Assembly (NCBI GenBank): GCA_002364005.1
Contig: DEXG01000014.1
Coordinates: forward strand, 12,317-48,285
Reading direction: 5' to 3'
DNA length: 35,969 bases
From: Phycisphaerales bacterium UBA3190
GTDB lineage: Bacteria > Planctomycetota > Phycisphaerae > Phycisphaerales > UBA1924
Shown here: positions 18,221 to 25,091 of the stretch, one piece after another
How the letters are laid out: every line of letters starts with the position of its first letter
Position numbering within the stretch: position 1 is the stretch's first letter
Made by a program: the position numbers and the translations under genes
The notes under the pieces: model-generated
What the model was told of the DNA's origin: nothing
Databases searched by the model: none
What the model saw: the letters and a program-made list of their open reading frames with translations, nothing else

Positions 18221-18401
18221 AAAAAACGCGGCTTATCGCAGTCGGTGTCAGTGTCCGAAACCCTGATGAAACAGGGGGGTGCCCAGGTCCAGATCCCGAC
18301 CTTCCACTCGATGGAGGCCTGGTCTTCGCCCAGATCGCTCGGCTCCCAATCAGAGACTCAAAGGGATCGAACTTGTCTGACCGACCGCGATAAGCCGCGT
18401 T
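18221..18401 (-). ncRNA. Structured small RNA candidate with 6S-like architecture
   Basis: A 21-nt inverted repeat with one mismatch pairs 18381-18401 with 18225-18245. It extends by TCAG/CTGA after a 2-nt bulge, giving a closing stem of about 25 bp around ~135 nt. On the minus strand the 3' arm runs directly into six Ts (18221-18226). Inside there are a long unpaired 5' side, an apical hairpin (CCTCCA with TGGAAGG, flanked by CCAGG/CCTGG), and a small hairpin on the 3' side (CCCTG-TTTCAT-CAGGG). Length (~180 nt), long closing stem, central bubble and 3' bubble hairpin resemble 6S RNA, the RNA polymerase-binding regulator. A -10-like TATGGT lies about 8 nt before the 5' arm. No coding potential is seen. 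The strand is favoured by the T run; the 6S identity is inference. Confidence 0.45.
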
Positions 18402-18601
18402 CAACTCACCATACCACCCTCACCATCGGTCAGATCCCACAATTCCCCGCGAAGTTGGTGAACCGCGCGAATTGTGCATACCGCGTGGACAACCAAACCG
18501 TTGCCACGACGACATTTATCACACCTTGCGTGAGAGGGAACATCTGCGGTATCCTTTGCGTATCGATCTGCACACGCGGGGACGCGCGCACGCGTATGGG
18601 C

Positions 18602-18630
18602 GTGACAATCCCCCGCCCACTCGCTATGCT
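18602..18630 (+). promoter_or_regulatory. Putative promoter of the small lipoprotein gene
   Basis: GTGACA (18602-18607) and TATGCT (18625-18630) are spaced by 17 nt, matching consensus at 5 and 4 of 6 positions. Transcription would begin near 18637, leaving a 53-nt leader before the ATG at 18690. The remaining DNA between 18402 and 18601 shows no gene. Confidence 0.5.
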
Positions 18631-18689
18631 CGTTGTTCAATCAAACGCGAGCCCCACAGGGACCCGATATACACACGAGGCTTTCACCC

Positions 18690-18977
18690 ATGAATACCAA
18701 GCGCCACACCCGCCGTCTGATGGCATCAGCGACACTCTTCGTTCTCCCCGCCTTGCTGGTCGGCTGCTCGTCTTCCGGGCCACGCCACGCGGGTGATATC
18801 GACTCGATCCGCTGGAACCCGTCCCCGGCCATGCACACCCTCGCTGAGCGCGGGTCGGACCGGATGAACACCCACGCTCACATGCGCGATACCAACCTCC
18901 GCGCCTTCTCGGAAGATATCGATTCGACGTTCTACCTCGACCGTCCATCGAGACTGCACTCGGGTGTGAAGCGCTGA
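18690..18977 (+). CDS. Small lipoprotein
   Basis: A 95-residue exported protein. The N terminus is basic (MNTKRHTRRL), then hydrophobic (MASATLFVLPALLVGC), with a lipobox L-V-G-C at Cys26. After cleavage the cysteine would be lipidated and anchored to a membrane. The mature part is polar (SSSGPRHAGDIDSIRWNPSP and a region with Met/His-rich MNTHAHMRD) and contains no domain I recognise. The ATG at 18690 follows GAGG 9 nt upstream. It ends 30 nt before a strong hairpin at 19008, and is probably a single-gene transcript. Function unknown; the abundance of promoter and terminator signals suggests a well-expressed gene. Confidence 0.75.
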   Translation: MNTKRHTRRLMASATLFVLPALLVGCSSSGPRHAGDIDSIRWNPSPAMHTLAERGSDRMNTHAHMRDTNLRAFSEDIDSTFYLDRPSRLHSGVKR

Positions 18978-19007
18978 GAAGCCCTGCACTTGATGTCAAC
19001 GCATACA

Positions 19008-19039
19008 AAAACACCCGCGTGAGCACACGCGGGTGTTTT
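19008..19039 (+). terminator. Strong bidirectional intrinsic terminator
   Basis: A perfect 14-bp stem, AAAACACCCGCGTG (19008-19021) and its complement (19026-19039), closes a 4-nt AGCA loop. It has a U tract on each strand, so it can end the lipoprotein transcript on the plus strand and the convergent 19063-19491 transcript on the minus strand. Confidence 0.9.
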
Positions 19040-19062
19040 GTTGTTTGGGCCGCGTAAGCAGC

Positions 19063-19491
19063 TCAGCGTGCGGTGTACCGCCCGCGTGAAACCTTCTTGA
19101 AGCGCTTCTTCTCGCGAATCAGGGCCTGGTTCACGATGGTGCGGAAGTTGGCGGCTGTGGTCATGTAGCCGGCCTGCTGGACGGCTTGGGTGACCTCGGT
19201 CACGCTCATTTCCTTGCCGTTGAGCACTGCTGCGAGTGAATCAACAAGGTTCATCTCGTTGCGAGGACGACGACGGATCCCGCCGCTGGCGCTGAGCGCG
19301 CCCTCCGAAGCGAGCTGCTTCTCGATCTCCTGGAGATCCTCCATCAGCCGCTCGCGACGACGCTCGAGCTTCTTGATGTTCCGCTCGCGGCGCTGCAGTT
19401 CTGCCTGCAACTCGGCGGTTGACATGCTGACAGCTGATTTCGTTGTGGGCTTTGCTGCTGGCTTACGCTTTGTGGTTTTCTTCTTTGCCAT
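19063..19491 (-). CDS. Coiled-coil protein with C-terminal helix-turn-helix-like domain
   Basis: 142 residues, no family assigned. The Lys-rich N terminus (MAKKKTTKRKPAAKPTTKSA) is followed by a long heptad-like coiled coil (about 22-62, LQAELQRRERNIKKLERRRE), suggesting dimers. The C-terminal half (MNLVDSLAAVLNGKEMSVTE and the AGYMTTAANFRTIVNQAL that follows) resembles the winged-helix folds found in small DNA-binding proteins. The RGRYTAR end supports DNA or RNA contact. I infer a nucleoid- or chromatin-associated DNA-binding protein; this type occurs repeatedly in planctomycetes but its targets are unknown. The ATG at 19491 is preceded by AGGAAGAA. Confidence 0.7.
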   Translation of the reverse strand: MAKKKTTKRKPAAKPTTKSAVSMSTAELQAELQRRERNIKKLERRRERLMEDLQEIEKQLASEGALSASGGIRRRPRNEMNLVDSLAAVLNGKEMSVTEVTQAVQQAGYMTTAANFRTIVNQALIREKKRFKKVSRGRYTAR

Positions 19492-19730
19492 GTGGACAAC
19501 TTCTTCCTAGTGCTTGACGCGTTTTCATTCGACGACAGTGAAGATAATTGGGTTCATCACAGAATAGTGATGGGGGATATAACCCAGATAGGCAACATCA
19601 AAGTGGCAATGCCAACTCAATAATGGGCTGCACGCAACTTTATGTCCACCATGTCAATGAAGCAAACTCATTTGATGATAAATTCGTTTCATATCGCACA
19701 ATGAAGAGGTACTTCAAAGCGTATATGCAT
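19492..19730. other. AT-rich intergenic region between 19491 and parB
   Basis: This 239-bp region is clearly more AT-rich than its surroundings. A nested inverted repeat (TGGGTT...AACCCA enclosing CATCAC-AGAATA-GTGATG, about 19549-19586) is the main visible structure. The plus-strand reading frame through it has no conserved features and continues into parB in antisense, so I treat it as spurious. It may contain the promoter of the 19063-19491 gene and perhaps a protein-binding site. Confidence 0.4.
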
Positions 19731-20753
19731 TTATTCAGAGAGTTCGTCGCTCTGGACACCCATTCGGGCGAGCAGCCCATCGAACTGATCGAGGTCGTAG
19801 AACTCGATCACGACCCGCCCCTTGGACCCCTGAGCGTTGGTTTTCAGCATCACACGCGTCCCCAGCTGCTCGCTCATACGACGCTCCATATCGCGCAAGA
19901 CCGTATGCAGGCGACCACGCTCCGGTGTTTCAGTCTTGTTCGGCACATGCTCCGAAACCTGATCCTCTATATTTGCTTCATTGACACGCTGCTCTAACAG
20001 GCGAACCGTCCATCCCTCAACGATGCATTCCTCTGCAAGCTTATTGCGTCGAGACTCGTCCTGACATGAGAGCAGGACCTTGGCATGACCAACACTCAGA
20101 TCACCCCGGGCCACCAACTCTTGCAATGAAGCGTCAAGCTCGAGCAGCCGCATAAGGTTCGCGACCGCCGGCCGGCTCATCCCCATGCGCTCGGCAAGCT
20201 GCTGCTGGGTCATTCCAAACCGTTCGATCAGCTGCGCAAAGCCCATACCCCGTTCGATCGGGTTCAGATCGGCGCGCTGGATGTTCTCGATCAACGCCAG
20301 CTCGGCCGATCGTTCGTCGTCGGCTTCGCTCAGCAGGGCCCGCACGGTGCCCAGCCCCGCTAGCTTGGCCGCCCGCCAACGACGCTCGCCGGCGACCAGC
20401 TCATACACATCGCCCGAGCGCCGCACCACGATGGGCTGCATCAGCCCGTGCGCAGTAATCGATTCTGCCAAAGCCGACAAGGCCTGCTCATCAAACACAC
20501 GCCTGGGCTGATGCGGGTTGGGCACGATGTCCCCCACTGCAATCTCCAGCACCAGTTGTCGATCATCAACTTCCTGCACCTGGGATGATGGCAAATCCTC
20601 GGTGTTCGCTTTCTGTTTGGTTTCCGAAACCGATGAACCCTGTTCAAGATCAATCGAAACGCTCGGCGTTTGCCCCTGCTCGATGAGCGCCCCGAGCCCG
20701 CGTCCGAGCCGAGCCCGCTTGGTCTTCTTGGTCTTTTTCTCTGCTGGTGTCAT
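19731..20753 (-). CDS. parB: Chromosome-partitioning protein ParB
   Basis: DNA-binding CTPase clamp that loads at parS sites and organises the origin region for segregation. After a basic N terminus (LGRGLGALIEQG is the typical ParA-interacting start) come the conserved boxes IVPNPHQPRRVFDEQAL, the CTP-binding GERRWRAAKLAG and ENIQRADLNPIE, then the HTH (GMTQQQLAERMGMSRPAVAN) and the C-terminal dimerisation part. 340 residues is at the longer end. The ATG at 20753 is set by AAGGAG 10 nt upstream. ParA is not adjacent; the gene faces away from a Nudix gene. Two parS-like sites lie within 0.4-1.3 kb upstream of the start, supporting a chromosomal role. Confidence 0.95.
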   Translation of the reverse strand: MTPAEKKTKKTKRARLGRGLGALIEQGQTPSVSIDLEQGSSVSETKQKANTEDLPSSQVQEVDDRQLVLEIAVGDIVPNPHQPRRVFDEQALSALAESITAHGLMQPIVVRRSGDVYELVAGERRWRAAKLAGLGTVRALLSEADDERSAELALIENIQRADLNPIERGMGFAQLIERFGMTQQQLAERMGMSRPAVANLMRLLELDASLQELVARGDLSVGHAKVLLSCQDESRRNKLAEECIVEGWTVRLLEQRVNEANIEDQVSEHVPNKTETPERGRLHTVLRDMERRMSEQLGTRVMLKTNAQGSKGRVVIEFYDLDQFDGLLARMGVQSDELSE

Positions 20754-20845
20754 GCGCGGGTTCTCCTTGCGTATCAACGCCTGATTCTCACTCAACACAT
20801 TCTAGTTCATCGCACAGGCATGCGTGGTGCGTATACCATGCACCG

Positions 20846-21364
20846 ATGCCCAAAGCACCCAAGATCGAGATCATTGCCCGTGGACTACTGATTCATGAAG
20901 GCCGCGTGCTGCTCTGTCAAAACAACAAGGTGGGCTACTACTACCTGCCCGGGGGACATGTCGAGTTCTCAGAGCCCGCCGCCTACGCCCTCAAGCGTGA
21001 GATGATCGAAGAGTGTGGCCAGTCCGTTGAGGTCGGCCCCCTGCTCATCAGCACCGAACAGGTATTCCAAGGCCCCAAACGCATGCATCATGAGATCAAC
21101 CTGGTGTTCCACATGGAACAACTGGGAGGGAAACGCACACCCCCAGAGACGGTCCAGAGCATTGAGGAACAGATCAGCTTCGATTGGATCGAGCTGGCCC
21201 AGCTTCATGAGACCGACCTGCGCCCAGATGAACTCAAGGCCTGGCTGATGAGCGGCGGGGGCGTGGACCCACTGCACGGCCCACTCGTCTCTACGATCCC
21301 AGCCCCCACCACCGATGCCACCACCGACACCCCCCCCGACACCACGACCGATACACAACACTGA
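20846..21364 (+). CDS. Nudix hydrolase
   Basis: Hydrolase of nucleoside-diphosphate-linked substrates. The Nudix box is exact: GGHVEFSEPAAYALKREMIE then ECG, matching G-x5-E-x7-R-E-x2-E-E-x-G, with Mg2+-binding glutamates in REMIEECG. The protein, 172 residues from MPKAPKIE, ends with a low-complexity Thr/Pro/Asp tail (TTDTPPDTTTDT). No specific substrate can be read from the sequence. The first ATG at 20838 is out of frame; 20846 fits. A TATACC hexamer lies 8 nt before the start, so a short or no leader is likely. A 16-bp parS-like site lies inside this gene at 21105-21120. Confidence 0.88.
   Translation: MPKAPKIEIIARGLLIHEGRVLLCQNNKVGYYYLPGGHVEFSEPAAYALKREMIEECGQSVEVGPLLISTEQVFQGPKRMHHEINLVFHMEQLGGKRTPPETVQSIEEQISFDWIELAQLHETDLRPDELKAWLMSGGGVDPLHGPLVSTIPAPTTDATTDTPPDTTTDTQH
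21105..21120 (+). promoter_or_regulatory. parS-like ParB-binding site 1
   Basis: TGTTCCACATGGAACA: 7-bp arms TGTTCCA/TGGAACA around a central CA. It differs from the Bacillus parS consensus (TGTTTCACGTGAAACA) at three positions. It is within the Nudix gene, read as V-F-H-M-E-Q, 352-367 nt upstream of the parB start. The identical sequence occurs once more at 21991. Confidence 0.8.
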
Positions 21365-21409
21365 ATCTCAGCCAAGCTCATGATTCAGCGTGAACCGCCA
21401 GCACCATAC

Positions 21410-21423
21410 GCCCGATATCGGGC
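21410..21423. promoter_or_regulatory. Palindrome upstream of the histidine-kinase-like gene
   Basis: GCCCGATATCGGGC is a perfect 14-bp palindrome, ending 3 nt before the ATG at 21427. It replaces the place where a ribosome site would be, so it might be an operator or translation-blocking hairpin. It may also be chance; only this one copy was seen. Confidence 0.35.
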
Positions 21424-21426
21424 TTG

Positions 21427-22293
21427 ATGCATCGAGCCCCCGATGAGACCAACCTGAGCGATCAGCCAGACGAAGTGCGAGCCGAAATGGCAACCACCCA
21501 GGCCTTGGCACGCGCATCACACCTGGCCGAGCTGGGTGCCATGGCCCCGCTCTATGCCCACGAGGTCAACAACCTGCTCACCCAACTCTCTGCGCGGGCA
21601 CAGTTGGCACAGATGCGTCCGGGTCAGCCCGAGCTTGCAACGCAAACGCTGCAAGCCGTGGGGGACTGCTGCCGACGCATCGAGCAGCTCACCCAGATCT
21701 TCCTCTTGCCCGACACCCCCACCGATGACCACGCCCAGTGCGAGCGTGTCGGGATCAATGAGATCCATCGGCGGGTCATCGCAGGCGTTCGAGCCGACGA
21801 CCGAGATCGTCTGGGATTGGAACTCAACGACCTGAGCACGGGCCTTGCCCCCGATACCATGCCGATCATGATCGAGCAGATCCTCTCGAACCTGATCATC
21901 AACGCCCTGCGCGCCATTGACGAGCACCCTGAACCACGAGACCCCCACCACCGCATCATGCTGGAGTCACGCCCACTGCCGCCCTCGGCATGTTCCACAT
22001 GGAACAACCGATCCAGCACGCATGGGATCGAACTCATCATCGAAGACACGGGCGTTGGGATGACACCCCGCCAGGTCAGCCAGCTCAACAGCGGCCAGGC
22101 CATCGACCTGCCCAGCACACGATCAAAGTCAAAGATCGAACGCCACGGGCTTGGGCTTCGCGTCTGCCGAAAACTACTCGCGGCAGCGGGGGGGTCGATG
22201 CGTTGCGATTCCTCGCTCAATCAGGGTACACGCATCGCGCTGCTACTCCCAGCAATCAAGCTCGATCAGAAGCAGCTCCGACACGCCGCCTGA
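21427..22293 (+). CDS. Soluble histidine kinase-like protein (HATPase)
   Basis: Short sensor-kinase-like protein of 288 residues without membrane segments. The phosphoacceptor-type H box is YAHEVNNLLTQL (His45), followed by the HATPase: N box EQILSNLIINALRAID, G1 EDTGVGMT and G2 HGLGLRVCRKLL. There is no sensor, HAMP or receiver domain, so the input must come from a partner protein or the fold may serve another phosphorelay. No response regulator is adjacent. A stretch of CSTWNNR (189-195) between the N and G1 boxes is encoded by a 16-bp parS-like sequence. The start at 21427 (ATG) is preferred to the TTG three bases earlier. Activity is likely but not proven. Confidence 0.82.
   Translation: MHRAPDETNLSDQPDEVRAEMATTQALARASHLAELGAMAPLYAHEVNNLLTQLSARAQLAQMRPGQPELATQTLQAVGDCCRRIEQLTQIFLLPDTPTDDHAQCERVGINEIHRRVIAGVRADDRDRLGLELNDLSTGLAPDTMPIMIEQILSNLIINALRAIDEHPEPRDPHHRIMLESRPLPPSACSTWNNRSSTHGIELIIEDTGVGMTPRQVSQLNSGQAIDLPSTRSKSKIERHGLGLRVCRKLLAAAGGSMRCDSSLNQGTRIALLLPAIKLDQKQLRHAA
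21991..22006 (+). promoter_or_regulatory. parS-like ParB-binding site 2
   Basis: Identical to site 1 (TGTTCCACATGGAACA) in the same orientation, 886 bp further on. Here it is read in a different frame, C-S-T-W-N-N, and lies between the N and G1 boxes of the kinase. Its presence in two frames of unrelated genes argues for selection on the DNA sequence itself. Confidence 0.8.
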
Positions 22294-22301
22294 TGCACCG
22301 C

Positions 22302-23402
22302 TCAGCGCCGATCGACCGGAACAATATCGCCGGGCTGGAACTCCACCCAAACCGAATCACCCGGCTCAGGATGCACCGCGCTGCTTGGGCTGTAGGGGTT
22401 CATCTCCGCGATCTTGATGGGCGGGCACCCCTTGATCTCGACGAGATGCTGGGCGGTCTCACCCAGATAGGTCGTCTCTAACAGCTTGCCAGGCAAAGTG
22501 TTGCCATCTTCAGGCCGTCGCAGCCGGATCGCTTCGGGGCGAATAGAGAGCAAGTTTTGTTCGCCATTTGATAGGTATTCCATGTTTGCCTGAGGCGTGG
22601 CGTTGAAGCTCCCCGCTTCAACCTCGAACTGCACACGGTCCGGGGTGACCTCGCTGGGCTTGGCCTCGATCAGGTTGGTTTCACCCAGGAACTCAGCCAC
22701 AAAGCGGGTCTTGGGTGCGCGATACAACTCACGCGGGGTCCCGATCTGCATGATCTGCCCGTCACGCAGCAAGGCGACCCGATCAGCCATCGAAAGCGCC
22801 TCTTTCTGGTCGTGCGTCACATAGACCGTGGTAATGCCCGAGTCCTTGCAGATCTTGCGGATCTGCAGACGCAGGTCGTTGCGCAGCTTCGCGTCCAGGT
22901 TGGACAGGGGCTCGTCGAGCAGGAGCACATCGGGCTTGATCACCAACGCCCGCGCCAGGGCCACACGCTGCTGCTGACCGCCCGAGAGCTGGTTGGGTTT
23001 GCGCTGGGCGTACTTCTCCATTTGCACGGCCGTCAACGCCTCGATGACCCGCTGATCCTTCTCCGGGTTGGGCACCTTGCGTACATTGAGCCCGAAAGCG
23101 ACATTCTGGGCCACCGTCATGTGGGGCCAGAGTGCATAGGACTGGAAGACCATGCCCGTGTTTCGTTTGTTGGGCGGGGCGTGCGTGACATCGTTGCCAT
23201 CGAACGCGATCGTCCCCTTCGTCGGGTCAATGAAGCCCGCGATCATGCGGAGCAGCGTGGTCTTGCCGCAGCCCGAGGGCCCAAGCAGGAAGAACAGCTC
23301 GCCCGGCTCGATCGTCAGCGACAGATCATCGACGGCTGTCGCCGCGGTGCTCCCGCTTCCAAAGACCTTGACGAGATTTTCGATCGTGATTCGTGTGCCC
23401 AT
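22302..23402 (-). CDS. ABC transporter ATPase (FbpC/UgpC/PotA type)
   Basis: Cytoplasmic ATPase of an import transporter. Walker A is GPSGCGKTT, signature is LSGGQQQRVALARAL, Walker B VLLLDEPLSNLDAKL, switch histidine VTHDQKEAL. The C-terminal extension of about 120 residues is of the TOBE/regulatory type (SIRPEAIRLR), found in transporters of sugars, polyamines or iron. The substrate cannot be told, since no permease or binding protein lies in the window. The start at 23402 (MGTRITIENLVKVF) is chosen because the upstream extension is atypical. There is no clear Shine-Dalgarno sequence. It is divergent from the DciA-like gene and tail-to-tail with the kinase gene. Confidence 0.93.
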   Translation of the reverse strand: MGTRITIENLVKVFGSGSTAATAVDDLSLTIEPGELFFLLGPSGCGKTTLLRMIAGFIDPTKGTIAFDGNDVTHAPPNKRNTGMVFQSYALWPHMTVAQNVAFGLNVRKVPNPEKDQRVIEALTAVQMEKYAQRKPNQLSGGQQQRVALARALVIKPDVLLLDEPLSNLDAKLRNDLRLQIRKICKDSGITTVYVTHDQKEALSMADRVALLRDGQIMQIGTPRELYRAPKTRFVAEFLGETNLIEAKPSEVTPDRVQFEVEAGSFNATPQANMEYLSNGEQNLLSIRPEAIRLRRPEDGNTLPGKLLETTYLGETAQHLVEIKGCPPIKIAEMNPYSPSSAVHPEPGDSVWVEFQPGDIVPVDRR

Positions 23403-23439
23403 CGTCGCCAATGATAGCAACAGCGCCCGCCTCGTCTGA

Positions 23440-23451
23440 TACACTCGACCG
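23440..23451 (+). promoter_or_regulatory. Extended -10 element for the DciA-like gene
   Basis: TGATACACT (23437-23445) contains the -10-like hexamer TACACT with an upstream TG, forming an extended -10. It ends 6 nt before the ATG at 23452. There is no clear -35. The spacing would give a leaderless mRNA, as at 4371, 5055 and 26808. Confidence 0.4.
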
Positions 23452-23835
23452 ATGCAGCCGCGTGATGAGCAATCTTCATCTTCGAACCCACCGATCGCCA
23501 GCGACCCGCTCGGGCGTTTGCGGGGATTCCGCGTGCGCCCCGAGCGTGCCCGCGATCTCAGCGGCGACATGCAGATCCAGATGAAGACGCTCCGCAAAGT
23601 CTCGAAAACCGAGTCCGCATTGCTTCAGGCGTGGTCGGCGGCCGCACCGGATCAGTTGGCCCAGTCGTGCGTCCCGATCGGGATCCGTTCAGGTCGACTG
23701 GAGATCCGGGTCCCCAACGCGGCAATCAAGTTTCAAGCAGACCGTTGGTTGCGAAGCGGGGGACTTGCTGAGGTGTCCGCTCTGGCCAAGGTGCCCATCG
23801 CAGGCGTTCGGCTTTGCATCAAATCTGCCCCCTGA
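23452..23835 (+). CDS. DUF721/DciA-like protein
   Basis: 127 residues. The C-terminal half (LLQAWSAAAPDQLAQSCVPI followed by GRLEIRVPNAAIKFQADRWLR) has the pattern of the DUF721 domain, whose best-known member DciA loads the DnaB helicase in many bacteria that lack DnaC. The N-terminal half is basic and low in structure. Location near ParB and parS suits a replication factor, but the DciA function is inference from the family. There is no Shine-Dalgarno sequence; an extended -10 (23437-23445) lies 6 nt upstream. The stop at 23835 is followed by a possible ncRNA, and the gene is divergent from the ABC ATPase. Confidence 0.72.
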   Translation: MQPRDEQSSSSNPPIASDPLGRLRGFRVRPERARDLSGDMQIQMKTLRKVSKTESALLQAWSAAAPDQLAQSCVPIGIRSGRLEIRVPNAAIKFQADRWLRSGGLAEVSALAKVPIAGVRLCIKSAP

Positions 23836-23889
23836 CCACATCTGAGGGGCTAAAAACGCATTTTGCGCGCAGATTCGGTCGGTTTCCCT

Positions 23890-23918
23890 TTGACAGCGAA
23901 CGCGATTTCGGGGATGCT
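23890..23918 (+). promoter_or_regulatory. Putative promoter of a small RNA
   Basis: TTGACA (23890-23895) and GATGCT (23913-23918) are spaced by 17 nt. The -35 is perfect; the -10 matches at 3 of 6. The same GATGCT/TATGCT type of -10 occurs at 18625 and 30947. It would start an RNA near 23925, with no protein gene following and a terminator at 24143. Confidence 0.45.
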
Positions 23919-23924
23919 GTCCCA

Positions 23925-24176
23925 TCGCCGGCGTCGTGGCTGTGCGTTACAACTTATTTGCCGCACCTTTCCTCTCCGCGATTCGGCTCGATGCACACCC
24001 GAGCTGGGATCGCAAGATGGGGTCTCTGAGGGGCTTTGGCATCGAAGTACTGCACACACTCGATGCTGACATTGTTGCGGCGATATATGTGTTCTGAAGC
24101 GAGGCTACTCCTCCTGGGCCATCTGAGCTTCGGAACACAACGGGCGGTGTCTTCTCGTGGGGGATACCGCCTTTTT
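23925..24176 (+). ncRNA. Structured small RNA candidate
   Basis: About 250 nt with no plausible ORF, bracketed by a promoter and an intrinsic terminator on the plus strand. It folds into several stems: GCGAT/ATCGC (23978-23982 with 24009-24013) enclosing GCTCG/CGAGC; GCATCGA/TCGATGC (24039-24045 with 24060-24066); and a 13-bp stem TGTGTTCTGAAGC (24088-24100) with GCTTCGGAACACA (24127-24139), one G-U pair. I find no signature of RNase P RNA, tmRNA or SRP RNA. It converges with the flagellin gene, so a role at its 3' end is also possible. Class and function are unknown. Confidence 0.45.
24143..24176 (+). terminator. Intrinsic terminator of the 23925 transcript
   Basis: GGCGGTGTC (24143-24151) and GATACCGCC (24163-24171), 9 bp with one G-U pair, around an 11-nt loop, are followed by TTTTT (24172-24176) on the plus strand. 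No protein gene ends nearby in this orientation (the closest is 308 nt upstream), which supports a separate RNA. Confidence 0.7.
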
Positions 24177-24239
24177 CATGCGCACACAGAAACAGACGAG
24201 TGCTGTCTGACACCCCTCGCACGATGGTGCTGCATCAAC

Positions 24240-25025
24240 TCAGGCGTTGCTTTGTTTGATGAAATCGGCGCTCGTCTTGAGCAAGTCCAGCACCTGGTTG
24301 GCGCTCTGTCGGCTGATGTCGATCGCCGCGATGGATGCCTGCTCGAGAATCTGGGCCCGGACCAGCTTGGCCGACTCGGCCGCGTAGTCGGTGTCTTCCA
24401 TTGATGACAGCGACGCATTGAGATTGATCAGGGTCTCGCCGATCACATTGCGACGCGAATCGATCTCTTTGAGCTGCGTCCCGATCGCCCCGCGGGTTGT
24501 TGAGACCTTCTCAAGCGCCGTGTCCGCGATCTCTTGCGCCTTCTCGGGGTTCTCGAAGACAAGATCCGCGATGTTCGTGAGATCATCGTCGAGGTACGCG
24601 CTGGTGTACTCCTGCATCACCTGCTGGCCATTGAACATGGTGGTGCTGGCGATGCGGTCGATGCCGCTGAGGATGCCGTTGATGTCGTTGCGGATCGCTT
24701 CCTGATCCGCTTCGGTGCTTCCGCCGGTGTTGGCGGCTTGTACCACCAGCCCCTGCAGTTCGATCATCATGTCGCTGAGGACACTGAGCCCGCCCTCCTT
24801 GGCGCCAAGGAAGGCCTCATGACGACCAAGCGCGTCGAGTTCCTTGTTGAGCGAGTAGATCTCGGCCTTGTGGTTCTCGATCGGAATGATGGCGCTGGGG
24901 TCATCGCTGGCGCGATTCACCTTCTTGCCCGTCGCCAGACGCTCGAGGGAGGTCTGGACGGCGTTCTGGTTCTGCGAAAGCTGACGCAGACCGAAGTTGA
25001 ACATGCTGGAGAGGCCGTTGGTGTA
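24240..25025 (-). CDS. Flagellin
   Basis: Subunit of the flagellar filament. The N-terminal domain is typical: YTNGLSSMFNFGLRQLSQNQ then ERLATGKKVNRASDDPSA. The C-terminal domain contains LVRAQILEQASIAAIDISRQ and ends in a leucine/valine helix (NQVLDLLKTSADFIKQ), as required for assembly. The central region is short, giving about 260 residues. The start is placed at the GTG at 25025, because the family sequence begins around there and a perfect -10 for the flagellar sigma factor (GCCGATAA) ends 10 nt upstream. An alternative GTG at 25058 would add 11 residues. No flagellar neighbours are in the window. It is divergent from the zinc-ribbon gene. Confidence 0.9.
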   Translation of the reverse strand, partial: YTNGLSSMFNFGLRQLSQNQNAVQTSLERLATGKKVNRASDDPSAIIPIENHKAEIYSLNKELDALGRHEAFLGAKEGGLSVLSDMMIELQGLVVQAANTGGSTEADQEAIRNDINGILSGIDRIASTTMFNGQQVMQEYTSAYLDDDLTNIADLVFENPEKAQEIADTALEKVSTTRGAIGTQLKEIDSRRNVIGETLINLNASLSSMEDTDYAAESAKLVRAQILEQASIAAIDISRQSANQVLDLLKTSADFIKQSNA

Positions 25026-25035
25026 CACAATCTCT

Positions 25036-25043
25036 TTATCGGC
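25036..25043 (-). promoter_or_regulatory. Possible flagellar sigma-28-type -10 element
   Basis: GCCGATAA on the minus strand matches the sigma-28 (FliA) -10 consensus exactly. The expected TAAA -35 about 15 nt upstream is not present (TTCAG), which weakens the case. If real, transcription would start within a few nt of the flagellin GTG at 25025. Confidence 0.35.
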
Positions 25044-25091
25044 CCATTTGCTCGACACCTGAACTGCAAAGATGAATGACTACCATTGGGT

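Noticed and set aside
18360..18390. GTTCGATCCC-like T-loop on the minus strand suggesting a tRNA
   Set aside because: No matching T-stem, acceptor or anticodon arms can be drawn; it sits inside the 18221-18401 structured region.
18401..18640. Minus-strand ORF of 79 residues upstream of the lipoprotein gene
   Set aside because: Composition rich in His, Cys and Arg, no ribosome site, and overlap with the lipoprotein promoter.
19548..19997. Plus-strand ORF of 149 residues starting in the AT-rich island
   Set aside because: It runs antisense to parB for most of its length and shows no family motifs.
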